DNA from: Zychaea mexicana
Taxonomy: Eukaryota; Mucoromycota; Mucoromycetes; Mucorales; Lichtheimiaceae
Reading direction: 5' to 3'
NCBI RefSeq assembly: GCF_025766255.1
Contig: NW_026516760.1
Location: 1 to 64,000 of the forward strand
DNA length: 64,000 nucleotides
The position numbers were made by a program, and so were the translations under genes. Of the stretch, positions 1 to 11,051 are shown piece after piece; position 1 is the stretch's first letter; each line of letters starts with the position of its first letter. The notes under the pieces were generated by a model. It was not told the DNA's origin, did not search any database, and worked only from the letters and a program-made list of their open reading frames with translations.

Positions 1-1478
1 AAAAAAATTGTTCTGAGGCTACGAGCCCACCATCCTGTTTTTTTTTGTTTTCTTTTTTTCTCATACTTGATACTTGATTAAGAGTGCGTCTTTTGTTTGT
101 TACACACGCCACCACATCGCACCATGGTTAATCCAACAACGGCCGAGACTTTCTACAATGGCTCACTTATCCCATCAGGAAGCTGGATACGACATTCAGC
201 ACATACTTACTCCAAACCAAAAATGATGAATATTTCGCCAACACCTTGCGCGAATATATCGTTATCATCCGAAGCTATTGTTCACCGGCCAATATCGACG
301 CGGTATAAATCCAAAAATAATCTCGTATTCAACATAAGCAACATTGACGGTAGACACTGTACCGAGACCCTTTGATCCCTGGCTTGAGCTTGGCGCTAAC
401 CAAAACTAGTACACGCCCAATCATTCTGATCATAAGTATTTTTTTTATGGTCTGGAGGCAAAACTTATTCCCTAACAGAGTGTCCAGAGGAGTGACGGAC
501 TATTGGATGTGAATACATGTATGAGAAAATGAGGAACAGAGAAGTGACGGAAAAGAGAAACCTATTTATATGTGCGGTGATAGATGGCAGTGGCATGAGC
601 AGCTACTGCCTGCGGAATGAAAGGGTGGCCTTCGAATATGAAAAACCAATGTGCTGACCAGATCGCTTGAACGATGGCGATGCATAGAAGAGTGGTTTTG
701 GGTTGGGAGCAAAAGCGACGTGCGAAGACAGCAGTCTTCATCGCATGTGCGATAGCCGGCAGGCGTGGATCGGCACAGTGAAACGGTGCCCGAACCAGCT
801 GATGATAAGTATTGATTAGCTTGCATAACACTATCCGCTATCATCGCCCATCCGCTCGTTTCCACCTGCCACTGCCAGGTGCTTTTTTTTTTGTGACAAG
901 ACATTAATTCCAAGTGCATCATAAGCAGACCTTCTCTTTCTAAATTATCGTAAAGGATATCAAGAGATCACTAACGACATACGCCTATGCATCATATTGC
1001 GTCAGTCCATACAGTATCGGCTTATAGCCGCCCCTCGTTGTACAGGTGTAAGATCTTCCACATTCATGATATAATGGCAATCGTACTGCTACTGCTTACA
1101 TAAGCTGGATAATCCGAGTATAGTGTTTCCGTGCTTTACAATTGTGTCTATGCTACAATGCTTAGCTGGTTGCCGTGGTAGTTGTCTGTATATACTTTTG
1201 ATGTTAACCAAATATCTTATCTGATGATGTCTTTGGACAGTGTATTAGTGTGTTTGCGCTCTGTATTCTCTTTTGAAAAACTAGCAACGAAGGTATTCTA
1301 GCGAAATGCATGCACACCATAGCTAGTGCTTATACAGTATGTAGTTAATAGGACTTGACGTATACGTATTGTAACAGTGCATATTTTATTCGGTGTAAGT
1401 AGTTTCAATCAATTGCTCCATAGTGTTGGGATACAGTAGTAGGGTGATAAACGTAGGTTGAAAGAAGTTGAAGATTTA

Positions 1479-1479
<1 letters not shown>

Positions 1480-1511
<32 letters not shown>
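1480..1511. repeat. TA dinucleotide microsatellite
   Basis: A run of alternating T and A of about 30 bases, visible directly. Confidence 0.9.
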
Positions 1512-3965
1512 CAAAGTATACTGTTATTGAGGAGCCTTTTCATACTTTATTGAAATTACTGCGCATAAACACATCCGTGTAGAGACATCCTAGAAAGTTT
1601 GAAAAGCATTAAGGGATGTTTTTCATGTACCCTTTAAGGTTCTCTTCTGTTGATATATCGACTGATCTGTAGTAGCAATAACAAGTGAACATCCTTGCGG
1701 ACAACCCCCACAAGTATATATTTATAGGATGAGTGTAACCTGATGAGGATCAAAAATAGAAGAGAGTGTCCGTATCAAAAGCCAATGTGAAAACAGAAAT
1801 TTAGGAATAGCCAACACCACATACGACTGTTCGAGTGGGACAACACCAAGATTCACATTATTGTATTGTAAGGCGGAAAACAGAGTGTTTGGAAACGAAT
1901 CTATGCGTACGCCTCTCACTTACGCTTAAAGTACTGATGTGTATAGACTTAATTGTCTCAGAATAACCGTCTGTTTTATTGTGTCAGTGGTAGAATTGGG
2001 GCCGAAACAACAGATATAATATGCACCAATGCTACTGATTGACGCTTTACAGTGTAAAAAGTAGACAAACGAAATACACAGGGAAGAAAGATATCATAGG
2101 AGATTCCTCTAATAGAGGTATAGCGATGGGTACACAAAAGCACCAAAGTACTAAGTTGATCTAGTGACTACTATGATAATGCCAAATTCGCTGTCAACTC
2201 ATCAGTATGCACTAACGAGGAGATGATGGTTAATCGTGCAAGAAGTGAATTGAAGTTTACACTCAGAGGGCGCACAAGAAGGTGGAGGTACTACTAGCCA
2301 GGGGAGGTGTGTTTTGATAACAAATACATAGAGAAAGCTATATGAGCTACGCATGGGGGTTCTGCAGCAGCATGTGAGGTAAAGTAACGATGGCAACGAT
2401 TGCTATGTTATGTTGTAAGGAGGTGATTATGACACATCCGGTCCTTCAGTTTATCCGTGCGAGTATAGCGGTACCTGCAAAGCGCTTCCTTGTCGACCAT
2501 GAGTCTTTGACGTGTGATCACATTACAGTAGGTCTCTCAACACCTTCCCGCTCACGGTCAAACCAGAGTTCATATGTATCATCGCCACTACCATACTCCA
2601 CATATGGGACTCCCATTGGCATCAAGTGTTTCAAGGATCAACCTTCTGGCCCGACGGTGTAGCAGCCCGCATTACATTGAAATCAGTACTTTTTCATAGT
2701 GCGTTTGTCAACCCTCTTTTCTGACATTATAAATACCGACAACAACGGTATTTCAATAAATCATCGTCTACACAAAAAAGGTACCTGCAAAAGGTGCGGA
2801 GCTCAGGGTGTAATGCAGACGAGGCACGAACCGGGAGACATGGAGATACTCGGTGTATGTCTAAACCTCCTCTTTTCTCTCTTAATGATATCCCATGCAG
2901 AAAAAAGCAGCGAAGCAGCGAGGCTTAGGCAGTGCGCCATGGTTGTGTCGTTGTTTCAATAATTTGACAGTCAAGTAAAGGTTTTTTCCATCACCACTCT
3001 TGTCTCTTTCAACAAGAACCGTGATGGCAACAAACCTGGGCGTGTAAGTAGAGCAATGCGCGAACGAGTTACTTCAATCAGTTCCTCACTCGCTCTTTCA
3101 AAAGAGTTCTTTTTTCTAACACATACTCCATTGGCAATTCGCTTTCTTTATGAATCCTTATCAGCGAATCTGCTTTTGGCACACGCGGTGTACTATGGGA
3201 CCTTTACAGTGTAAGTTTTTCCTCCTACTTTAAAACACCTTTCAAATTTCAATGATCTCCAACTTGTTTTTTTTTTCCAATGCGTCACCAACGTTTCTTT
3301 TAATCGTTGTCGTTGATTTTGCGTGTGTAGTAGTAGTAGTAGCGGCGGCGGACGGATATGCGTGACGACTACAGGGTAACTATTCTTTTTCTGTACTTCT
3401 TCAACTAGGGTAGCATTCTTCTGGTATTTACGTCTTAATAACTTGATTTTCTACGTGCCTTCGTTGCTGTAGTTGTTAAGATTTATCAGGATTGGTTCGC
3501 GGATTGGGCGATGCCTAACCTTTTTCTCTTTTGTCGGAAGGCCTGAAAGAAATTTTGGTTTACCTTGCGAGTGGAAGAGCGAAAGCATGGTAAGTTCGAT
3601 TGCGCATGCACCTCTCCAGTAAATCGTGACCTGCGCCCACCTCTTGATCCTGTACTCCCTGTGACCGCTTGCTGAGTCCTGGAAATGACTCGATAAACTG
3701 ACCACCGGCCGCGCATAGACGTTAGGTTCGGGGCACGGGTCGGCAACACGTAGAGACTATGCAGTGGAGCGCGGCCACAACTAAACGCGATGACTGTCAG
3801 GGTCATGCCGCCGTAGCAGGCAGCCATACGGGATTGGGCAGTATGGTGAGGTCACGTACACGGATAAGAGGAGGCGTCACAGAGAACGGTTAGTGGCAAA
3901 ATATACACAAGAAAACGTCTGAAGAGCGAGCGAGGGGATAATTGCATCTATGATAGGTTCTGGAG

Positions 3966-4010
3966 CCCAGACGAAAGTGGAGGTTCGCCCAGACGAAAGT
4001 GGAGGTTCTC
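3966..4010. repeat. Short tandem duplication (about 22 bp, two copies)
   Basis: The unit beginning CCCAGACGAAAGTGGAGGTT occurs twice head to tail, with one or two changes at the second copy's end. Confidence 0.8.
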
Positions 4011-5095
4011 CCAGCAATGGGAGGGTAGGGTAGGGGCCGCGACGATCTGTTCTGGAAATACGTGGTGAGTGATTGATTCAATTGTTGTTTGCTTTTACTA
4101 TATACTCCAAGTATGGCTTTCTCTAACTTCTTTCTTTGATAGTCCTTTCGCTTGTCTGCAAATAATGCTTGTACCAACTATATATTGACGGGATGTTCTA
4201 TTACCTGATGATATATTCATACAAAATAAAAGACCAAGAGTCATCCTCGTATCATAATGATGTCTTTAAGTTAATTTTCTAAATCGTCTCAATGAAAGTG
4301 TATACTTATACTAGCCACGCGAACACGATATCCTGCCGCCAGCACACGACATCGTCTCTCTGAAGGAGTCGTAAGAATTCTTTGCCAAGTACGACATGTC
4401 TTCTTCTCCTACATGGATTAGGATTAAGGAAGTAGATGTCGTTGGGTGAAGCGTACACTATATACAACATATAGGTAATTTCATCACGCAGCAATATTAT
4501 GAGCCATAAAAATTATGTACATCAATGGAAAATAAAACAGACGACCACTTCCATGGTGTGATCACTACGAAAAGGCTTTACGGAAGGCAGATGGGAGGGT
4601 AGTTTGCATTTGGAGTGTTGTGTCGAATATGATAAATAACACATATCATATCCTTTGAGCCGTCATTAAAGATTGCTGTGATTTCCCTTATATCCTCACA
4701 TGTGCGGACATCTCCTCATCCAGACAGATCTTGATGCTACACGGATTAGCTATGCTCAGGAAGAAGCTGTCATAATATAGATCATGTAATTCACATTAGC
4801 TACTATCTGAGACGTTTACTCGGATGAGCTCAATGAATATGTTCAATGCACATGCTGGTGAGTACTTTTGTTATCATGATAACCCGGTTTTAGATCCCAT
4901 CGGGTCTCGTTGACTTATTCTTTCTCTTTTGCTTTGTTTGATGTTACACTCACCATATCGCGTTCACAAATCTTAACTGCTGAGCAATTGTTTAGACCTA
5001 CGCAATGTCTATTTCGAGTATATAGAAAACATGGACTTTATAGCGCCGGATTGACCAAGGCGGACATACACACGAGAAAAAACGTGGGATACATA

Positions 5096-5215
5096 CAGTG
5101 CTTCCAACAAGTAATGTCACAGCCAATCAAAATCAATGTCACTGGTCAATTAAAAATGATGTCATTGGCTAGCCACAATTGATGTCACAGGCCAATCAAA
5201 ATTAATTTCATATTT
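5096..5215. repeat. Probable left terminus and subterminal repeats of a Tc1-like element
   Basis: A TA followed by CAGTGCTTCC at 5094-5105 has the form of a Tc1/mariner end. It is followed by four degenerate tandem copies (about 23 bp each) of a unit resembling ATGTCACAGGCCAATCAAAA between about 5113 and 5210, as expected for transposase-binding subterminal repeats. I could not find a matching right terminus, so the element's right boundary is open. Confidence 0.5.
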
Positions 5216-5320
5216 TTAGAAATAAAGTCATTTGCTTAGAAATCACACCGCGATTCTTGACATCCAAAAAATATAATAGACAGTGAGTATTTTTTCTTTT
5301 TCAATACTCTACAATTTAAC

Positions 5321-6586
5321 ATGAGTACAATATTTCTATATGAAGACGGACACGGGAATGTTATTAATGAGAATGGTGGTCCTGAGCCCATGGACTACAT
5401 TGTTGATGAGAATGAATTCATTGTTGAGACTATTGCTACTCATACAGAGTACTTGGGAAAAGTAGTCCCCAGTGAATCTTCTCTGACATCTCCAATGTTG
5501 TTAGAAAAGCCAAAAGATGACGATGTTCATATGAAGGAGGCAAAACCAAAACGAGAGTATGTGCGTTATACAGTCCAGGATAAAGCTAGGTTATTTGATC
5601 TGAAGATTGAAAAGTGTATGACTGCAGCAGCTGCAGCAAAGCAGTTGGGCATTCATGTTCGAACGGCATACAGATGGGCTCAACAATACGAGAGAGATCC
5701 TGATAGCATTTTTGATAATTGAAAAAAAGTAGGCCGTAAGTGCATCTTAACTGAAGAGCATAAAACGACTGTTATCAACTTCATTGATACTAATCCCTCT
5801 GCTACTGTTGTTGAAGTGACCGAGCATTTATTGGAGCGATTTCATGATCTTAAAGTATCACGCAGCACTGTTAATAATTTTATGAGACGTGAGTGCAACC
5901 TTTCGTTGAAAAAGCAGACTTTCATTCTATTGAGAGAAACAGTCCAGCAAAGATTGAGGAGAGGTACAATTGGGTTTGTAAATGGGAAAAGACAGACATG
6001 GACTTTCTGACGAATTGCGTGTTTCTAGACGAGTCTGCTTTTGATATAAATATTGAAACGCCAAAGGGCTTGGTCTACAAAAGGTACTCGTGCTATTGTT
6101 ACCCGACCTACAACGAGAGCAAACACAACGTCTATATTGGGTGCTATCTCTGCTGCAGGTTTGATTACAGTCGGTGTAAAAAAACCGAGACCTACGAAGA
6201 AGAGAAAGGCTGAAGGGTACATAAGCTCAGGTACAGTAACAGGCCACTATATCAGTTTCTTAAAAATGACTCTCGATGAAATGGACAAGTATCTGCATAT
6301 GAAAGGCCATTATATAGTCATGGATAATGCACCCATTCATACGCATGAAAACATAAGGAAGTATATTGAGTATCGAGGATATAAATGTGTGTATCTTCCC
6401 ACTTACTCTCCTGAGCTCAACCCAATAGAACAATTCTGGGCAGTCGCAAAGAGTAAAGTTAAACGTCATCGGTTTTTACAGGAAGATACTTTGTCAAAAA
6501 GAATCACGGAAGCCTGTAACAGAGTAGAGAAAAGTCATTTCAGAGGCTTCGTTTCGCATTCTGACAAGTGCTGGGATAGATGTTGA
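5321..6586 (+). pseudogene. Tc1/mariner-type transposase, decayed
   Basis: This is a cut-and-paste DDE transposase of the IS630-Tc1-mariner superfamily. The N-terminal part has a helix-turn-helix rich in alanine (TAAAAAKQLGIHVRTAYRWA) that would bind the termini. The catalytic triad is visible as FLDESAFD, IVMDNAPIHT and SPELNPIEQFW. The frame is broken: a conserved Trp codon is TGA at 5720-5722, the frame shifts near 5930, and it shifts back near 6070. Length (about 420 codons) fits the family. It cannot make an active protein as it stands. Repeats upstream at 5096-5215 are probably part of the same element. Confidence 0.85.
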
Positions 6587-6939
6587 TATAAAGAATTCAT
6601 ATAATAATCTCCATTGACTTCAACTCCAAAAGAATTCAGGTAAGTAACATGCAATGTTTTGTGTTTGAAAATATAAACAACTGGAGTGTATGTTTAAAAA
6701 AAAGTTTATTTCATTAACTAACATGAACTTTAGACAGTGTCTTTTGTGAGCCATTTTCAAATTTGAAGTATCGCCTGGTTTAAGCTCGAGTGTCATTCAA
6801 AACTGGGCTTTCTAAGTCCTTGATCTACGAATTGATGCTCAAAATATATGACTCTTTGCAATCAAATCCAAAACACTAGAAATTCTGATCGCTAGGTCTT
6901 TTAGAGTGTTACCATAGTCTAAAACATTCCGTTTTTATA

Positions 6940-7004
6940 TTTTGGCATAATATATATATATATATTATTATTATATTATATTATATTATTTTATTTTATT
7001 TCAG
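6940..7004. repeat. AT-rich simple repeat
   Basis: TA, TTA, TTATA and TTTTA runs are visible directly. The run abuts the 3' end of the decayed gene on the minus strand. Confidence 0.8.
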
Positions 7005-7973
7005 GTCGCACGTAGCATGGTGATTCACTTGTTGCCTCTTGAAAGCTCAGACACATCATTGACACGAAATGAATTGCTGACAGCATCAGGTTCTTGGCGT
7101 GTGGGAATGTATACGAAGGAATCCATATAATCAAAGCGTAGGGCGCACAAGCGGTGGTGATTTTGGGTTGAATCAATCAAAGAGCAAATGGAGGGATGAG
7201 TAGGACCCCGTTTATCTTGCCTGAGTGGGTGTCACGGACAGGTCGGCACAAGTGCTAAAAGATATCAGAGAGGATCATCAATGTGCGCATATTTTTCAAG
7301 GACACGAATGTTGTTAGTTCTTTCAAAGATAGAGGAAATGTAAGCTGTGCAAGTTGTTGCATCATATACAGTGCCCGCTCGATAATTCGATCACTTTGGT
7401 CACGGCCATAAGTGATCGAATTATCGAAATATCGAGTTATGAAATTAGGACTCCGTTAATAAAAGGAATATTCATTGGGAATACATGTTAACTCTAGACT
7501 CTGATGTATGATCCGACACTGATCGCTGGTTGAATTCCGCGTCACTAAGCATTTCTATTGGTTTATACTTGTCGATATGTCACAGCCAAGCGATCGATGA
7601 TCGAATTATCGATTTGTCGATATTTTACTGCTTACCAGCCTGGTCATTTGAGAAAGTGATCGAATTATCGAAAATATCGGGTTATCGAGTATCGAATTAT
7701 CGAGCGGGCACTGTAGATTCCATCGTGGCGGAGGCGCATCAGAAAGAAGGTGATATGAAAACCATGCATCTGGAAGGTCAGAAAGGTTTCCAATAAATTG
7801 GTATCAATGGTATCTTTTGTTAGCATTGCCAAACGCAAAAGATCGTGACATAGCGCGTGGTTATCGATGGTGGGGCCTGTAATTTTGACCTCTCTATATC
7901 CAAGACTGGATGTCGCAGTGCCGTAGCTTGGAGATTGCGGCATCAAGACACATCTCACCATTTTTGCATTCAT
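6991..7973 (-). pseudogene. Decayed lineage-specific gene, split by a MITE
   Basis: The minus strand reads from 7973 to 7714, is interrupted by a MITE at 7369-7713, and continues in frame from 7368 to 6991 once the MITE and one copy of its TA duplication are removed. The resumed frame contains a leucine-rich stretch (MMQQLAQLTFPLSLKELTTF). It resembles, from memory, large multicopy proteins of unknown function in Mucoromycota; I assign no function. One in-frame TAG lies just after the segment MILSDIF, where the remembered family has Trp, so this is another G-to-A type change. The frame surviving across the insertion shows the gene was intact or nearly so when the MITE landed. Confidence 0.6.
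7369..7713. mobile_element. Pogo/Tigger-type MITE with TA duplication
   Basis: Perfect terminal inverted repeats of at least 23 bp begin CAGTGCCCGCTCGATAATTC and are flanked by TA at 7367-7368 and 7714-7715. The 345-bp interior has several copies of ATCGAATTATCG but no coding potential. The CAGT start and TA target duplication place it with Tc1/mariner/pogo elements; it would need a transposase supplied in trans. Confidence 0.9.
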
Positions 7974-8027
7974 ACGAATATCACAAGGTCTATGATTGAA
8001 ATGAAAACCACGAAATAGTTTGCGTGT

Positions 8028-8165
8028 TTACCAAAGCATACATTTGACAAGAGAAAGAAGGTCACTTTCCACTCCCAGCTGGAGCGCAATTGCTATAGCA
8101 AATGCTATCAAGGCTAGGATATTTCTCTGGCGAAGGGCAGGGTTCATATGTAGACTTGTCATCAT
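8028..8165 (-). CDS. Small membrane-type ORF in repeat R (copy 1)
   Basis: A 45-codon frame starts MMTSLHMNPALRQRNILALI and continues with a hydrophobic stretch rich in Ala and Ile, suggesting one membrane segment. A related 53-codon frame occurs at 40249-40410 within the inverted copy of the same repeat. The two differ at about a quarter of positions yet both stay open over the shared part. I do not recognise the family. Copy 1 differs after the hydrophobic segment and ends earlier, so it may be a truncated version of copy 2. Confidence 0.4.
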   Translation of the reverse strand: MMTSLHMNPALRQRNILALIAFAIAIALQLGVESDLLSLVKCMLW

Positions 8166-8310
8166 GCTTTTCTTACAAGATTATAGAACCAATAATATGA
8201 CTAATCTTTTGGGAAAAGAACGATTTTGCAATAAAAAAAAAAGAAACCTCCCCAGCTTTTTAGGGAGGTTGAAAGATATTTCCATCCAATCAGCATTAAA
8301 CAGCTAGGGC
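8040..8310 (-). repeat. Repeat R, copy 1 (inverted relative to 40130-40410)
   Basis: About 230 bp match the minus strand of 40130-40410 at roughly 85 percent by eye. The shared region includes a CCTCC/GGGAGG stem-loop near 8250-8275 and the small ORF. In the right copy the match ends where an X element begins, so R was probably the target into which X inserted. A short piece of R (CCAATCAGCATTAAAC) also follows the other X copy at about 15424. Confidence 0.7.
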
Positions 8311-8707
8311 ATTCCTACCTTTCCACTTTTTTATTTTTTACTATCGATTACATTCATTGCGAAATGACAAAAGAATATTTTCAAAGCTCTTTTGACTACA
8401 AAGTAAAAAATAAACTTTATGTGAAAGGTAAAACTCTTATATCTTCTTGAGTGCTTGATTGTGTACATTTACTTTTTTCCCTAATTGATAGATTTTTGGG
8501 CCACCGATCCATGCAGTTGGACTATCACAAATTATCTATCGAAACTGGTTGCCCTGGATCCTACAGTTTCCAGGCGTAACGCATCCATTTGACTCATTAA
8601 TGAATCGACAATAGTAAAAAACCACGTGGTAGTAGGCACCATTGCTGAGACAATGTCAAGTGCTATGTTATCTTTCAAGCAGGTCAGTTAAATTCATTTT
8701 TTCAGCT

Positions 8708-9237
8708 ATGACTATTATTGGCAGTAACCAGTCGTCTTCACAGAATTCTAGGGCTAAAGAAGCATTTAATACATTTTTTGTCAGCCATACTAGTCAAGTA
8801 TCTCAAGAGTCGCTGAAGTATGGAGTTCAAAAGGTAATATGAATACTACATTTTTACGTATGCTTTCAGTACGTTATACATGGAACTCACCACTGTACCT
8901 AACGATCTTGTAGACCAGGCTGAAAAGCGTTATGGCGGAGCAAGTCGTTAATGAAGAAGAAAAGGAAAATGATAGAAAACGACAAGTTGAAAGCATGTAC
9001 GAAGATAATTCCGATCACAATGTTAGGACAAGCAAAAGGAAGGAAATCACGATAATCGATGACAATCAATCCGGTGAACAAGACTATGATGGTGACGATG
9101 ATGATGACAGTGGTGATGATCAAAAGGTCGGCATTTGGGAAGAATGGAAACAATTCCTCAACAATCAAGAAAATAAAAAATATTGGTGTCCTGTTATTAC
9201 TTGTCTAGCTGTTAGTTGTTTATTGATTTTGTTATAG
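8708..9237 (+). CDS. Small acidic tail-anchored protein, two exons
   Basis: Exon 1 is 8708-8833 and exon 2 is 8914-9237. The 80-bp intron starts GTAATA, ends TAG and has a CTAAC branch-point-like sequence just upstream of its end. The joined frame gives about 149 residues: a Ser/Gln-rich start, a charged middle with an Asp run (DGDDDDDSGDD), then a C-terminal hydrophobic tail ending VITCLAVSCLLILL that suggests a tail anchor. No domain is recognised. An upstream in-frame ATG at 8642 is an alternative start. The gene ends 20 bp before the left edge of element X. Confidence 0.45.
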
Positions 9238-9256
9238 AAAATAAGCCTGTCCTAAA

Positions 9257-9277
9257 CGGTATAGCCATTAATGGCCA
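9257..9277. other. Candidate left boundary site of element X
   Basis: This 21-bp sequence contains the perfect dyad GCCATTAATGGC. It is close to the reverse complement of the sites at 40038-40058 and (interrupted) 36391-36404 and 10446-10455, all of form GGCCACTAATGGTTATACC. It lies just beyond the 3' end of the coiled-coil gene. It may be a transposase-binding or terminal site of X. Confidence 0.4.
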
Positions 9278-9285
9278 ATACAAGT

Positions 9286-10149
9286 TTAATCAGAATCATC
9301 ACTATATTCATCATCACTATATTCATCTTCACTTTCAAATTCATGTGTATATATCTGACTATATTCAATAATTAACTTCTGCATTTGCTCTTGACACATT
9401 TGCATAATATCATCCCTATTTGTTTCTTTTGCTTTTATTAAATCAATATAATATCTAAAGTATAAATTGAAAAACCTTTTATACTTATATTTTTCCTTTT
9501 CAAGTTTTAAAATAAGTTCATCAATAAAACTACAATCATAAGTATCATTTAATTTATCCATACAGGGCTTATATGCAATCATACACATATATTCACCCCC
9601 ACCGGATTCATATTCATCGTTATCTGAATCACCCTGTGAGGAATCTGCACTAGAGGTGTCATCTAACATTGCATCGGAAATACGAGGATTTGAGGATTGC
9701 TGAGAATTTAAATTTTCAGCGTATGTTTCTTTTATTTGTATATTTGAAATATGAGGAATTTCAATTTGCTGAGAATTTAAATCTTCAGCAACTATTTCTT
9801 TTGGAGGTAATGTATCGGGATTTTCATAGTATTTCTCATATTTATGTAATTTTTCCTTTAGTTTTACATTCTCCTTTAATATTTTCTCTTTACTTTTTTT
9901 AACAGAAATAATATCTCTTTCATTATTCGCTTTACTTAAATTATTTTTAGATGACTCTTTTTGTTTTTTTGATGCTTTACATTTTATTAATAATTTATTC
10001 TTTCTAATATTATAATTTATATCATATTTTTCATAAATCGTTTTTTCAGCAAATTCTTTGATGTTTATATTATTATTATTTAAAAATATACTTAATTTAT
10101 TGGTATCAAGGACAATTTTGTCATTGTTGAATGTGATTGTGTTGTTCAT
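9286..10149 (-). CDS. Coiled-coil acidic protein of element X
   Basis: An intact frame of 287 residues. Residues 1-100 are Asn/Lys-rich, with a heptad-like helix around the segment KEKILKENVKLKEKLHKYEK. A linker at about 150-175 (SSNPRISDAMLDDTSSADSS) is nearly the same, at DNA level too, as the linker in both Rep proteins. The C-terminal half is helical and ends in an acidic tail (EDEYSDDEYSDDSD). The start is chosen as the first Met, with an AAAATTGA box 46 bp upstream. No enzymatic domain is seen; a structural or DNA-binding partner role is a guess. It is transcribed divergently from the DDE gene of the element. Confidence 0.6.
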   Translation of the reverse strand: MNNTITFNNDKIVLDTNKLSIFLNNNNINIKEFAEKTIYEKYDINYNIRKNKLLIKCKASKKQKESSKNNLSKANNERDIISVKKSKEKILKENVKLKEKLHKYEKYYENPDTLPPKEIVAEDLNSQQIEIPHISNIQIKETYAENLNSQQSSNPRISDAMLDDTSSADSSQGDSDNDEYESGGGEYMCMIAYKPCMDKLNDTYDCSFIDELILKLEKEKYKYKRFFNLYFRYYIDLIKAKETNRDDIMQMCQEQMQKLIIEYSQIYTHEFESEDEYSDDEYSDDSD

Positions 10150-10194
10150 GTTTAATATTATGAGGTGTTATTTTTTACCTAAGAAAAAAAATTC

Positions 10195-10202
10195 AATTTT
10201 TA
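10195..10202 (-). promoter_or_regulatory. AAAATTGA promoter-like box, coiled-coil gene
   Basis: On the minus strand the sequence reads AAAATTGAATTTTTTT and lies 46 bp upstream of the ATG at 10149. It matches the Mimivirus-type early promoter motif in sequence and spacing. Confidence 0.6.
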
Positions 10203-10225
10203 TTTTTTCAAAATTTTTAAATATA

Positions 10226-10455
10226 TGCATGCCAAGACATACATACATAATTAAATTTTATAAAAATTATTGTAGTTACACCAACTTATTGTGGCTATTC
10301 ATCTAATTAGTACCAATAAACCAGAGCATAGTCATTGTAACCTCGACTGGTCCTCTGGATTTTTAAAATTGGCGTCCTACTATTAGTTGTCTAACCAATT
10401 ATAATCTACTAGCTGTAATATAGATAATAAAATTGCTATGACCGGTATAACCATC
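10226..10455. other. Element X intergenic module (upstream of coiled-coil and DDE genes)
   Basis: It begins with ATGCATGCCAAGACAT, a segment also found upstream of both Rep genes at 15289-15411 and 30095-30230, followed by a degenerate GGCTAT...AATAAACCAG block. The right part (10375-10455) matches the minus strand of 40048-40125. It is cut at 10455 by insertion of an LTR retrotransposon. Confidence 0.5.
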
Positions 10456-10787
10456 TGTAACGGTGCATACTATTACGACGATATCCAACCTGCATGGTTG
10501 ACGATCGACAACACATGGTTCAGACGATAGGATGACTTGCGGTCAACTGCATGGTTGAATATGGAGTAATAGGCGTGGATATTCTAGATAGAAGTTATGA
10601 TGTAGATCAATACTTAGACGATAGCTAGCCCCCTATTACTCGACGTATATATAAAGACGGGATCCTGAGTTATATGGATCCCTATCGTTTTATCCTTTGA
10701 TATATCCGAGTCTCACCTTATTCATTGATCCACACTGTCTACCCATTCACGTTCCCGATTGTAAGTATCTGGGCCGACACTGTTACA
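10456..10787 (+). repeat. 5' LTR of Ty3/gypsy element RE (left half)
   Basis: A 332-bp LTR with TGTAAC...GTTACA ends. It is about 97-98 percent identical by eye to the inverted LTR at 36405-36736. CCATC precedes it. A possible primer binding site (TGGTAGCGGAAGC) starts two bases after its end. The LTR has a TATATAAAG box near 10650, a likely Pol II core promoter. Confidence 0.85.
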
Positions 10788-11051
10788 TCTGGTAGCGGAA
10801 GCGGTTTCGTAAAACCGTGCTCGACGTTCTGAGCAGAGACTATATCAAGACGATATGCACACGACTTCTCTTGGTCGCACGATCATCAAGAATAAAATTT
10901 CTAACGAGTCTTCTCTTGGTCTCGGACGTATTAGAACTCTTTTTTCCAAACCCCAACAAAAAAACTCGTATTTGGAGATCACCCTGTAGAAAAGGCCGAG
11001 GATACTGGCTCAGACACTCAGGAAGCAACATCCTCAACCTCAGCCCATCTT

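Larger units (their letters stand above)
1..5090. other. Stretch with no recognisable gene
   Basis: I find only short open frames here, none with a recognisable domain, convincing splice structure or repeat termini. Base composition is close to that of the host-like parts of the window rather than the AT-rich island at 50-61 kb. The stretch contains a TA microsatellite near 1480, a TAG/CGG triplet run near 3331-3350 and a short tandem duplication near 3966. It is probably intergenic DNA or old unrecognisable repeats. Confidence 0.5.

Noticed and set aside
97..375. Plus-strand 92-codon frame at the window edge
   Set aside because: Fragments in all three frames look weakly protein-like but none is consistent; cannot be supported.
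562..922. Two overlapping minus-strand frames of 89 and 118 codons
   Set aside because: No domain, no codon bias and they overlap each other in different frames; likely chance.
2390..2962. Two plus-strand frames of about 90 codons
   Set aside because: No recognisable family, no start context or splice evidence to support them.
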